From assembly GCA_013398175.1 (NCBI GenBank), contig VZRZ01007703.1, forward strand, positions 719,069-783,068: a DNA stretch of 64,000 bases. Direction: 5' to 3'. Made by a program: the position numbers and the translations under genes. The stretch is from Climacteris rufus (Eukaryota > Chordata > Aves > Passeriformes > Climacteridae). How positions within the stretch are numbered: the first letter of the stretch is position 1; each line of letters begins with the position of its first letter. Below, in pieces: positions 25,850-37,100 of the stretch. The notes under the pieces were generated by a model that ran no database searches, was not told the origin of the DNA, and saw nothing but the letters and a program-made list of their open reading frames with translations.

Positions 25850-26590
25850 CCATGAGCTGGTTTAAAGACAAACTCCCCGCTGTATCACTAGCCTACTTTC
25901 AACCTCAAAAGAATGTGGGGATGTTTACAGACTCAGCATGCCAAAAGCAAGCGCAGCTGGAATTTCAGCTCAGCTGGCAAAACGCTCCCACCGAGAGCCA
26001 AAGTGGCCAACGTGCTACTCCCAACAGCCAGTCTGTGCCTTCACATGGTTTATTAGCTACATGTGTGCAGCACTTTGGAATTGCTACACGGGCACCAGCA
26101 GAACAAGCACATCTCAGGGGGAAGCCAAAGATGGAAGGAGAAGCTGGGACAACCAAAAGCTGGACGTGCAGCTGGAGACAAACACCTGGCTGTGCCTGGA
26201 TGGCTCCTTTGGGAGTTTCCCGAGGATGATGAGGTGAGCCCGAGCCCTGAGCCTCTGTGCCCTCTGGTGGCTAACACAGAAGTGGAGACAGAGGAGGTCA
26301 CTCCTGTCCCAGCTCCATCAGCACAGGGCTGGCACAGCCGTGCCACAGCCATGCCCATCTGCTGCAGAAGAAGCCCCACAGGGACTCACAGTGGGTAACA
26401 AAGATGGTCAGGTGGGCATGGCAGGTGAAATACCTCCACTCCCTCCTCTGACAGTGAGTGTGTGACAGCGCTCTCTCCAAGCGACATTGTCCCCACTGGA
26501 ACTGATGGGAGAGGAAAAAATCCACTTGGGGGACTTGGAGGCCCCTTCTCCACAGTCTGTCCTGCCGCCAAAAGCATAACACTGAGCTAA
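25850..26590. other. GC-richer patch open in several frames
   Basis: This roughly 740-bp patch is visibly richer in G and C than its surroundings and stays open in several overlapping frames on both strands, at lengths of about 63-125 codons. Elevated GC lowers stop-codon frequency, so openness alone is weak evidence for coding. No domain, signal peptide or family resemblance was seen in any frame. It might be a regulatory or CpG-containing element, or part of an unrecognised exon or retrocopy. Confidence 0.4.
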
Positions 26591-26783
26591 TGGCCCTGTA
26601 ACTTTGTTTTGATTTCCCGAGCAGTTTTAAGTTACCTAATATCTGGCTGGCTTCCCTTAATGGCTTTCCAGCAAAGTAATTCTCAAACAGTTTTCATCAG
26701 ATACCAACCATCACGAAGTTAGTCATCATGAAACTCCTGTTCATATTATCGAAGGCCTGGATGCCAATCTTGCCTTTCTTTCC

Positions 26784-26867
26784 TTTTTTTTTTTTTTTTA
26801 ATGCCCTGCCTGCATTGTTTTTCCTCTTTAACTTACATAGACAGGACATACACACACACACACACAC
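26784..26867 (+). repeat. Poly-T run and (CA)n microsatellite
   Basis: A 16-T run at 26784-26799 is followed about 50 bp later by a (CA)n tract of roughly eight units at 26851-26867. Both are ordinary simple repeats. The Phe-rich frames over them are spurious. Confidence 0.9.
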
Positions 26868-26903
26868 CAGCTTTTGCTTATTAATACACATGTACTTGTA
26901 TAT

Positions 26904-26960
26904 AGAATCATCAAGCTGTTTAGGTTGGAATAGACCTTTAAGATATCAAGTTCAACCATT
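26904..26960 (-). mobile_element. CR1 3'-tail fragment
   Basis: About 57 bp of the CR1 3' terminus in reverse orientation: GAATCATCAAGCTGTTTAGG, TTGGAATAGACCTTTAAGAT and the TTCAACCATT block. It begins about 36 bp after the CA microsatellite. No coding portion is left. Confidence 0.8.
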
Positions 26961-27790
26961 ATGGAGATGTCTGTGAAGGAACCATGAAGATCTACAAACC
27001 TCTGGGCCATCCCCTCCTTCCCTAGATTGCTCCTCTGCCACCTGTAAAGGCAACAGGTAAGCTCAAGGACCTCAGAGACCATCCACCTTACTCATTTCTG
27101 GGAGAGCATAAGTCCATTTTAATGCTGATTCAGCAGCTGTCTTGTTGTAATGATTTTGTGGCTAAGACATAGCCGCTCCCAGAACTCTTTGGCAAGTGTA
27201 AAAAATATGAGTGACTTGTCCTTAAGCTGGTGTCATGCCCACTTTTGCATGCATCCAACACAAACTGGGAGGACTGGTATAGGCAGTTCATCTATTGTTT
27301 TACCATCCTCCTTGTCCTTTAAATTATTTGAATCTCTAGGGGAACAAAAAAGAATGATGTTTATGCTTAAGCCATGAAAGGACAAGGGACTGCTTAATAT
27401 CTAATATTCCTGTGTTTCCTTGTGCTGACCATATATATGTTGTGATAACAAGGCACACTAAAGATTTCAGTGCATTTCCAAAAGATGCCACTTCAGGTGC
27501 CATAAATAGCTGTTCAGCCAGTGCCTGATTCTCTGAATTTATTTTGGAAAGCATCAGTAATTTTGGTGATTGCTTTTTATCTGAAGACTTTGGAACACCA
27601 GTACTACAGGGCAGCTCTAGCTCTGCATGGCTCACCAAAGTTCCCTGTTCTCCACTCAAATCTGAAGCTCATATTTATAGTTCAGATTGGAACGAGATAC
27701 TTCCAGCCTAAACAACTGCACCTGAGCCGAGACCGTGTCAGTCAAAGCTTACACTTTCCTGGCCATGTCTTTTCTGTTTCATTAAGAACC

Positions 27791-28062
27791 ACAGTGATAG
27801 GACAAGGAGTAAGGGGTACAAACTTAAAAAGGGAAAATTCAGGTTAGATACTAGGAAGAAATTTTTTACTGTGAGGGTGGTGAGGCACTGGGAAAGGTTG
27901 CCCAGGAAGATTATGGATGCCCCAACCCTGTCAGTGTTCAGGCCAAGTTGGATAAAGCCTTGAGCAACCTGGTCAAGTGGGAGGTGTGCCTGCCCATGGC
28001 AGGGGAGGTGGGACTAGATGAACTTTAAGTTCCATTCCAACCACTGAACATTCTATGATTCT
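27791..28062 (+). mobile_element. CR1 LINE 3' fragment
   Basis: A forward-oriented CR1 fragment of about 270 bp covering the last codons and the 3' UTR. It starts at the GTGATAGGACAAGGAGTAA block. The GGTTAGATACTAGGAAGAAA and GGTTGCCCAGGAAGATTATG blocks follow, then the end of the ORF and the 3' tail ATTCTATGATTCT at 28050-28062. No usable frame remains. It lies about 1.3 kb upstream of another CR1 in the same orientation. Confidence 0.95.
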
Positions 28063-29375
28063 AAGAGAGAACAGTTGTTTGACAAGCGTGCTGGCATCAA
28101 TCTCATAAAACCCTGCTATAGATTAGGTGGAGGAAGAAATCTGTCTCACAGATGCTTTGCTACCTCATTTATAGCCTTTATATGAATGGGGCATAAAAAT
28201 TAGAAAGGAAACTGTATTTTTTTTTCAGACAGTACCAGTTTTCCTGTGACTGTGTGAAGAGAAACAAGCCATTAATAAAATTTTGCTCAGCACATCTAAA
28301 GAATTTTGTCTCTGCAGACTTAGAAAAAACTAATCATTTGCTAATGGGTATTTTTTGTAACAAGGTTGTCTCAAACACAGATTCACCCCTTTCAAGAAGC
28401 TGCTTACATTGCAAATATGATTAAATTAGAGGACTACATTTTAAGCAATGATGTCAGATTATGGGGCACATTCTTTTGATCCTGGTATTGTAGTACATTT
28501 GTGCATTAAAGCCACATTAGATATGTTACGAGCTTCTATCCATATACAGAAAGCAGTCCCTCAACAGACATGTAAATAGAGATTGTTATGAAATGAGAAA
28601 AGCATCTTACCTGTTTTGTTATGGTATAAACAGGCATTAGATTTGTTTGCAAGCATGACACCCCACAAGCATCCATAAGACAATTTTATGAATCAGATAA
28701 ATTTTCGTAAGTTCTAACATGAATAATAACTTTCTCAAAAATTAATATCACTGAGTATTTTGGCATTTTTTAACTTTAACTTTTAACTGTTTCAAAAAGC
28801 CTGCAAGAAGTGGAAGCAGAGTCTGCTGTCTGGAGAAGCAATTAGCCTGGCCTGTGAGCAGTATAGCAGAATGAATCTGTAAATGAGATTGCTCCAGGGC
28901 CTGCAAAAAAGAGGACATTGTCAGCTAGTGATCAGCTGCCTATGGAAAGAGAATTGGATTTAATACCACCTTAATCAAGCCATTTATCTCACAGGCAGAT
29001 AATACTGGATAAACATCTTGTAGTAGGATTCATTCAATCTGTAATATAGTGGGAGCCAGGGGAGTATAGAGTTCTAAATAATCAATCCACATACAGAAAT
29101 CTACTGTTTTACTGATGAAATTCTGTCAGCAAAAGGACAAGACCTGTGCTGCAAGACTTCATCCCCTGCTTCTAAAGCATTTGTGGCTCAGACTGGCCTC
29201 AGCCTGTGTTCTCCCTGCTCTGCTGACTGCTTACTTGAACAGAACACCCTTGGTGTGGGCCTGCCACCATGGTACAAGGGTGTTTAGATGACTGAAAATG
29301 CAGATGACTGCTGTCTGGGGCACAACCACTTAAAAGCTCTCAGAAATCTCTTGACTTTAGGACCTAGTTTGTTTT
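28063..29375. other. Unannotated spacer
   Basis: AT-rich DNA between two forward CR1 copies. No gene or repeat was recognised. Confidence 0.5.
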
Positions 29376-29691
29376 GCTCAATAGAAACAGCGTGGCCAGC
29401 AGGACCATGGCAGTGACCGTCCCCTTGTACCTGGCACTGGTGAGGCTGTACCTTGAATCTTGGTTTCAGTTCTGGGCCCCTACAAAAAGTACATCTGAGG
29501 TTCTGGAACATGTCCAGAGAAGGGCGATGAAGCTGGTGAAAGGTCTGGAGCCCAAGTATGATGAGGTGCACCTGGGGGAGCTGGGGGTGTTTAGCCGGGA
29601 AAAAAGGAGGCTCAGCACGGGCCTTATCACTCTCTACGACTCCCTGAAAGGAGGCTGTAGCCAGGTGTGGTCGGCCTCTTCTCCCACATAA
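29376..29691 (+). pseudogene. CR1 ORF2 C-terminal remnant
   Basis: An open frame of about 105 codons matches the C-terminal region of the CR1 ORF2 protein, downstream of the RT catalytic core. Visible blocks are SVASRTMAVTVPLYLALVR, FQFWAP, VLEHVQRRAMKLVKGLEP, LGELGVFSREKRRL and LITLYDSLKGGC. The frame then meets TAA at 29689-29691, before the family's final segment, whose diverged coding text continues to about 29850 in other frames. RT catalytic residues and the endonuclease are missing because of 5' truncation, so it is non-functional. Confidence 0.9.
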
Positions 29692-29960
29692 CAAGGGGAA
29701 ACAGACTCAAGTTGTTGTCAAGAGAGGTTTAGGTTGGATACTAGGAAAAAATTCATCATGTAAAGGGTTGTCAATCTTTGGAACAGGTTGCCCAGGGAAG
29801 TGATGAAGTCACCATTCCAAGAGGTGTTTAAAAGATGAATAGATGTGGCATTTGGGAACATGGTTTAGTGGTGGGCTTGGCAGTGCTGGGTTAATGGTGA
29901 GACATGATGATTTTAAGGTCTTTTCCAACAACATAAATGTTTCTGTGATTCTATGATTCT
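29376..29960 (+). mobile_element. CR1 LINE 3' fragment
   Basis: A forward-oriented, 5'-truncated CR1 of about 585 bp. It opens in the coding block for the SVASR...VPLYLALVR segment, runs through the conserved CGGGAAAAAAGGAGGCTCAG and GGTTGCCCAGGGAAGTGATG blocks, and ends with the tail TTCTGTGATTCTATGATTCT. It is the second-best preserved CR1 here and overlaps in coverage with the copies at 3596 and 5693. Confidence 0.95.
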
Positions 29961-30386
29961 AAATCTGTTCTAGGTGTATATTGAATCCTCTCTGGCTTAT
30001 CTGCCTTTTTTTTTCTGCTCCTGGATCAGCAATAGCACTGGTCTGTCTAAGTGGAAATGTGAGAAAAGGCAATAGTCACTGGCTGAAAGTGTTCACGTTG
30101 ACTTTCATTGTTGAAAGAATGGGTGAAATGCACGATTGATGAAGGCAACCACTCCCTGACCTTTGCAGATACTCACCTGTGTGGCTGCACAGGGCCTCTC
30201 TTGAGAAATTCTTCTTTCCCATGCAAACTATGAAAACAGTAAGATAATGGTAGAAACACCTGCTGTTTTTCCTGATCTGTTTTGATTCAAGACAGAGCGT
30301 GTTTTGAAATTGGGTGTTGTAGGACTTCAGCCAATCAGCCTGGGAGGTGGGTGACCACTGTCCAATCACCTAATGGGTCCTTACCA

Positions 30387-30395
30387 TATATAAAG
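30387..30395 (+). promoter_or_regulatory. TATA box of the putative LTR
   Basis: TATATAAAG sits 20 bp after the second CCAAT box and 12 bp before AATAAA. This spacing fits a compact retroviral U3-R junction. Whether it is still active cannot be told from sequence. Confidence 0.55.
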
Positions 30396-30406
30396 GGAAA
30401 TACCAC

Positions 30407-30412
30407 AATAAA
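30407..30412 (+). terminator. Polyadenylation signal of the putative LTR
   Basis: AATAAA followed by T/G-rich text, as expected for the R region of an LTR. Confidence 0.5.
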
Positions 30413-30480
30413 CCTGGTTTTCTGCTGCTTCTCACTGCACTGGCTCGTATGCTCCATTCCGGGTAAGACAGCGACACACC

Positions 30481-33400
30481 TGCAAATACAGCCTTTTCTC
30501 ACTGTCAATCTCAAAGGGATGGGAATGCTCCTGACTACTCCCCATAACTCCTAATGGACCCTTGCTGGTTCTCAGTGAGGCTCATAATCCATTTAAAAAA
30601 AAATGATATTTTCAAATATACATATAAGTGATATATACAGAGTGAGTTAAGTATAGAAATAGAGAAGTAGCACGGCAGTCCCCCTATAGTTCAACATCAT
30701 CCAGAAAATATCTGATTTTTTGCATTTTTGACTTAGTAGTAAATTCAAATGTCAAGGCCTAATTCTTCTTTCATGCCTCTATAATTCAGAAGTAATATGA
30801 GAGGAGAATTTTACCACTGAAGCTAAGATGAAAGTTAGATCCAAAAGGCTGCAACTTTCAGTTAAAAAAAAAAATAATTGTGAGGCAGTGCAGTGGGAGT
30901 TAAAGAAGTTACATTACTGTTTATTTTACATCGTGCCCAGTCCTTTTCCTTTTACTTTTTATAATTCCAAGGCAAATCTCCCATTGACTTCATTATGAGC
31001 ACAGTGGGATATGCCTCAGCTAACACGGGAAAGCACAACAAATCCACATGGTGGATGTTAAAGTACAGCATTTATACAAGGATTAAAGCTAATTCTGTGA
31101 TCACGCAGAGGTAAAGCAGGGTTGTTTCCAGTTAAATCAGGGATACTTCACTGGTAAAAAGTCAGTTTGACTCCATGTATTCCTTTAAAAAGGGAGTTGA
31201 GAACCATCATTCTACACTCACTAATCTATAGCTAATCATAACTTTAGGCCACTAAGTAGACTAATTTGCTGCAAAACACATACTTCCATGCCTGATGGCA
31301 GGGCACAAGCTAACTGGGGTCCAAAAGCCATTTACATCAACACCTACACTAGTAAATCCTGACTCCTGGTGGCCTTGCTGCCAGAGGCCAAGTCCTGCAA
31401 TAACAAGGCCACATTGATTCAGTGCTCCAAAACTATCCATGATGGTTAGCCTGGAATTTTGCAGGGTGTCATAGTATTCTGATAAGAACCAAGCCCCTAT
31501 TAATTTTCCTTACTATGCAAAGGATCTGATGTATTTGCTCATTCTGCATTACAATTTTGAAGATATTCAGAAAGGAAAGTCTTACAAATGTGAGAAATAT
31601 TTGGTTAATTTGAACATCTGTAAACCAAAGACTTCATGAGTCAGATTCTCCAGCAGATGGGAAACAATTTTCAGCAGTGACTAAATTATTTAAAAGCCAA
31701 AGATCTGTTTTCACAGAGACAGGTGCTTAAATATCATTGGAAGTAAAATGGAAATAAATTTGTGAGTCCAATTCAAAAACAGTGTTTCACTCCATGTGAA
31801 AGCATTGCATACTCATCCTTGTGAACATATTTTATTGTCAATTTAATGAATCCAGCCTCTAGATTTTGGTCTGGACATGTTCATGTATAAACAGAGGAGA
31901 GCAAATTCTCCCTCCCATGGGAATTAGTGGTGAAATGTTATGTTTTGGGCTATGCAGGTATTCAGAACAGATAACATAGTGTTTAAATCTGGCCTCAAGT
32001 TATTGAACAGATCTTTCACTGATATGAATAGGGAGAGTTTCTCTGCAATATGGAGCAGGTGAGGCCTGGCACTGCTGCTGTACAAGGTCCATACCTCTGC
32101 CATCAGTTCAGGGTTAGTGGGAGGAGAAGGAGGTTACGAACTCTGATGACATCCCCCTGATGATCAAAACATCTGCACCAGCAATAAAACCACAGAAACT
32201 TTCTCAAGGAGAGCTGCGCTGCAGGGCTTTGCCTTCTGGTGTCTGTGGTTTCCTCTGAACCAGCATGGGCTGCAGATAGGCTTGCTTGGAAGACATCATG
32301 GCACATCCTGTGTGAGAAGGGACATATGGCAATCTTCTGACACCACCCCACTGGATGGAATAAAATCCCCATTGAATACAGGTTTGTTCACTGCTCTTCC
32401 AGCTCCCACCCATGCCCACAACAAGCCACACACCTCTCAGCCACTGCTGACTGTGCTGCACAGGGAGGAGCTGGAGGGAGGTCATTACCAGAGTGGTACC
32501 AGAGCAGGTGTGCTGGGATATGAGCAGGGGACGGACTAAACCCAAGCTTAGATTACTGTGACTGCATTTGTTTTAATTTCCTGGAAAGACAGTGTTCAGC
32601 CTTAGGGAGGCACTGGGAAGGATGGACAACTCCTATGTTTGTCAAAGGAACACAAAACCAGAAAAAGCAGGAACTCTTTGAGACATAGAACAAGTAACGC
32701 TTCATTTCATAAAGATTTCTGTCTTGTTGGTGATCTCTCTCACTGTATAACAAAGGGTGACCCATTTTGGGTTATTCTTCTATTTACACCTAAGCCTCTG
32801 AAGCCAGAAGTCCTGGAGGTGCTAATTTTCCCACTTTGGGGTTTGCCCTTCCTCCACTAGAAGAAATCAAAGGAGGCAATGTGGCTGTTTATTGGTGTTC
32901 TGCTTTCACTGCTTGACCTGAAGCTGGGTACAGCCTTCATCCCTCCCAAACTGGAGTTTGTTCCATTTAGATGTCTACTACATTTACGTATTGAACTTGA
33001 CAACATCAGTATCTGACCATGGGGAGCTTACTTCTGATGTGTTAATAGTCCTGTAATGCTTAGATTAAACACAATAAAACACAGAAATTATTACATTTCC
33101 TTTGTTTGCATCCTACATTCATGTGAGCAAGGACCTGAAACAATTGCATGAGTTTTTGCTTTTCCCCCATTCCCTCACAATGGCACCAGCCCTTGAATTC
33201 TCATCACCCCTTCACCATCCCAAGATAGAAATTTCATTGCTGAAGTATCCCAAAAACCTGCTCTCCTGCGACCACCAGCACCATCATGCAGCCTTTTTCA
33301 GGAATCTCAGGCCCTCACATCTCTCACACCCTGCTGTCATGTGCCAATGTGATTGACACTGCTGGGAATGATCTGTCCACTCCTCCTAACTGCAGCTTTG

Positions 33401-34112
33401 GGCTGTGGGTGCTGCAGACACGGAGACAGGAGGAACACAGGCCCCTGAAGAGTGTCAGATGGCCATCTGCCAGACAAGGCACAATATGGTGGCTACTGCC
33501 AAGCCAGCTGGGTTCTCGCTCTTCCAGCTGGTACAAAAGTTGCCAGGCAGCCTCCACTCCAAGAATTTTAAAGCATTTGGGGCTACAATCTATGCCATGT
33601 GTTTCTCTGTTTTTACTACATAGTAGAAAATAATTTATTCAGATATGCTAAATTATACTTTAATGTTCTACAAATAGTTCACTGTGAAACTCAGTTTTGG
33701 CATTAACTAGAAAATGCAGTATTTTGCTCATTGTGTGTATTATTATAATGGTTCTTTTTTGTTTAATCTAAATATTGTAGCTAATTTATCATCTTGGATG
33801 TCACAACCAACTCTAGACTGCATAGTTCTGCTGCTGACTACCACCTAAGTGATTATTACCTAAACATTTTATAAATAATTTGTTGATAACTAATTTTTTT
33901 AATGTGTGACATCTATGCTATTTTGTCCAAAAGAATCCCTTTTATTTTTTCCTTTTTAGAGCATATTGAGAACCTATAAAATGCTGATCATTGCCTTTCT
34001 AAACAAGAAGGGCTGAAGAAAGATTCTTCTGAGTAATTCAGTATCACTCAGTTCTTGAAAGAATTAAAAATGGCCCCTTTTTCATAAATGAAACATTGTC
34101 AGCAATTTAAAA
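30481..34112. other. Unannotated stretch
   Basis: No gene or transposon was recognised. Frames of 70-115 codons at 32103-32545 and 33286-33633 overlap on both strands and show no known domain. Confidence 0.5.
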
Positions 34113-34176
34113 ATGGGAATAGAGCCCAGGACATTTAGTTAGAGAGTCAGAGATCTCTACCACTTGAGCTCAATGA
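34113..34176 (-). repeat. tRNA-like sequence, probable old SINE head
   Basis: Read on the minus strand, this 64-bp segment has a box A-like GAGCTCAAGTGGTAGAGA (complement of about 34153-34170) and a box B-like GGGCTCTATTCC (complement of about 34115-34126), spaced roughly as in a tRNA. The acceptor stem is not preserved and the T-loop core is altered (GGGCTC for GGGTTC), so it is not a working tRNA gene. It most likely derives from the tRNA-related head of an ancient SINE, though I cannot name the family. Confidence 0.5.
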
Positions 34177-37100
34177 GAATTTTCTACTGTTAGCACTGAT
34201 GTGGAGATTCTGAGCTTTTTTTAGTTCATAATCAGACATAAGATGATAATTAGATATGTCAATGCATGCCTTTATTTCTAAGCCTCTCCTTGAAGAAAAA
34301 GCTGCTGCAGTTTGCACAGATTCAAAAGTTATCATTTTCATTTCCCTCTGCATCCTTAAGTTACACTTTACTCTCCATGGCTTTTTTGGTGCAAGTTTAG
34401 GAAATGAAAGTGAGTGAGCAAATGCAGTTTTGTTTTCTGTTGTGCACTGTTTTCCAGGAATTCCTTTCCTCTATTAGATCTACCACATGACCACCTAAGT
34501 ATGTCTTTCTTCCTCCTTAAAAAAAAAAAAAAAGGCAAAACATTTAACTTCCTTGTCTTTTTCTATCATATGTCACATTCTGCAACCATTCCACAACAGA
34601 AATAGTTATCACTAATGTCCACACAGTCACAGATAAATCATCTCAGAAAATCTATTTACACCCCAGTGGAATGTGATTTCTAAATTCCTTTCAAGGCAAA
34701 AAAAAAAAACCCCAAACAAAACCTGATCTGATCTTTCCTGTCATTTTATTTTATTTGAATTTTATCACATTCTTTATATTGCTTCCAAATGCCTCACCCT
34801 TTCTCCATCAGGGGGCCAATTCCTAGAAATGTGTGAAATGTTTCATTTAAACTACAAAAGCCTGGAAGCAGACTTGCTGTGAATTCATCCTACATTTGCA
34901 AATTGTCGGTGAATCATTAAACTGCTGTGTCTGCTGAGTTGTCTGCAAGTTTGTGTCTGCTGTCACTGTGCAGGTGTTGCTGGCTCTTGTCCTCGGGGAC
35001 TTCCACAACAGTTGTTCTGGGGCATTTCCAGGGAAAATGTGGTTCACCACTTAAGAGGCCACTCACAGCCTTTTGTGGTTTTCACCTGTGCCTTGTGCTG
35101 GACAAGAAACCTCATGCAAATCTTTGTGATTCCCCATGAAATTTTAATGTGTCTCCTTGCCTGGCTTAAGCAGTACACAGAGGTGGGTTAAGCCCCAGCC
35201 TCCTGGGGTCTGTGTACACAAGTATCTGATGATTGAAAAGTTACTTCAAAGCAAAAGTAATTTTGGAACCATGTTAAAGCTGACTTGGCATACCAAAGTG
35301 TGACCTGAACGAGCTAAGATGCACACATACATTCCCCTCTGCAGGTACAGGGATATCAGCCCAAAAGACATTCCAGACTGGGGACAATAACATCTGAAAC
35401 CACCACAGCAGAACTTGACCACCAACACTGCAGAAGGTACCTTGCCCCTGCCATGAATCTGGGAAGTTGTGTGGAAGTGGAAGACAATAGGAAAAACTAA
35501 TTGTGTTTGTGGACAATGTGGGAAACACTTTATGTAGAGGAATACTTGACATTTCTTTTAAAAGCCTGTGAGCCTTCAGACATGATCACAGCAGTGGTCA
35601 CCATCCCACAGCAATGAGCTGAAGCAGCATCTACCCCACTGCCTGCATTATTCAGATGATCTGCCTGGACAATCTCAGCAATCCTTGGAATGTAATACTT
35701 ATTAAACACTTGAAATAATGAAAATTCTCTAATATTAATAAATTATAAAATCATATTATTGCTATAATTCTTACCATAGTCTGTTTAAAACTTCTAAGTC
35801 ATCTGTTCAGACATCTGAAAGATTTGACAAATGAGCTCCAGCAGATCTTGCTAAGGCAGTTGAAAGCAATACCTCTGTCAGGGTAGGACTCAGCCATGGA
35901 TCAAAACATCTAGATGTCTAAATCAAAGCATCTAAGCTCACATTGTCATCAACAGAGATGCAGGGCTTAATTCAGTTGCTTAGACACAAGCACCAGATGC
36001 CATTTGAGAAGTCCTAAGCGTACCAGCCTCACCTCTGGCTGCTGCCCTGAAGAGTGCGAGACTCACAGGTCCTGGGTTATATCTACTGGTCTCTGAGCTG
36101 CATCTGTGACCCTGTGGTTGTTTCTGGTATCCTGGACATCTCAAATGTCTGATACTTGCATGTGGGTGGCTGAATAAACCCCAGCCAATACACCAGAGAT
36201 CCTGGAGAGTAGTTTGGAAGAATTAAGTGTATTTGTTGACAAAGCTATGACACAGGAAGGAGGTGGGACACACCTCAGTGACAGCAGCTCCTCTGTCATC
36301 TCAGGAAGACTCATCTCCTTTCTTCCCCTCTACCCCTAGTAAAATTAGAGTGTTATATTTGAGTTTAAGACTTCTTGAGTTAGTTTAGCTGCAGCAAAGG
36401 AAGCCATGGCTCTGAAGAGACACTATAAATTGTGAATGGATTAACAGCATCCCTACTTGAGCAGGAGCCTATACCTCCCAATGGGCCAGTTAACTTGTGT
36501 GCAAGAATATTACCACATTGAATGGAAGGAAGGGCTTCGTTTGTGGATGGAATTCAAACTAAGACCAATACATTGGTTATTTTTCCAGCAAAGACAAGTT
36601 CTTAATATATAAAAATGATTTAATTTTAAACTAGATTTGAAAATGCTTCAATGAAATTAGTTAATTTTCTGCTTAGGTGAAATTGACATAAGCTTTTAAT
36701 TGTTGTTCTCTAAACATCAATAGTTTAGCTATTGTTCACTATTCACTTGCTCTTCTCAAGAGCAGCTTCATAGCTGGCAAATTCAAGCAGTTGTTTCTGT
36801 TCCAGTCTCATGCCACTGAAAATGGCTACAGATCAGAAATCTTCTTTAGAACATGCATTTTTTAAAAAAAAATATTGTGCTTTTACACTGACTTCCATTT
36901 GGATTCTTCTTCTGAAATGTTTTATTTCAGATTTCATGCTGATCCACTACAGATAACCAAGTAGTTTTTAAACATGCAGATCACAATTCAGTTGTCCTTC
37001 ACAGCTCTGTGAAGACTTTCTGTCTTTTAGAGTAAGGAATGTCCATGGGTATAAGGAAACACAGGCTCTGAACACAGCAATTCATGTACATTCCAGTGAA

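Larger units (their letters stand above)
30261..30476 (+). mobile_element. Probable solo LTR of an endogenous retrovirus
   Basis: The segment has LTR promoter architecture in forward order: two CCAATC boxes (30331, 30362), a TATA box (TATATAAAG, 30387-30395) and a polyadenylation signal (AATAAA, 30407-30412), followed by a TG/CT-rich stretch as expected for R-U5. Taking TG at 30261 and CA at 30475-30476 as ends, both flanks carry CACC (30257-30260 and 30477-30480), compatible with a 4-bp target duplication. A longer shared word, ACACCTGC, spans both junctions. No gag, pol or env sequence adjoins it, so it would be a solo LTR. The ends are tentative: a start at TGTTGTAGG (30315) is an alternative. 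The subfamily was not identified. Confidence 0.6.

Noticed and set aside
29284..29694. 136-codon minus-strand frame
   Set aside because: It is antisense to the CR1 ORF2 remnant at 29376-29691.
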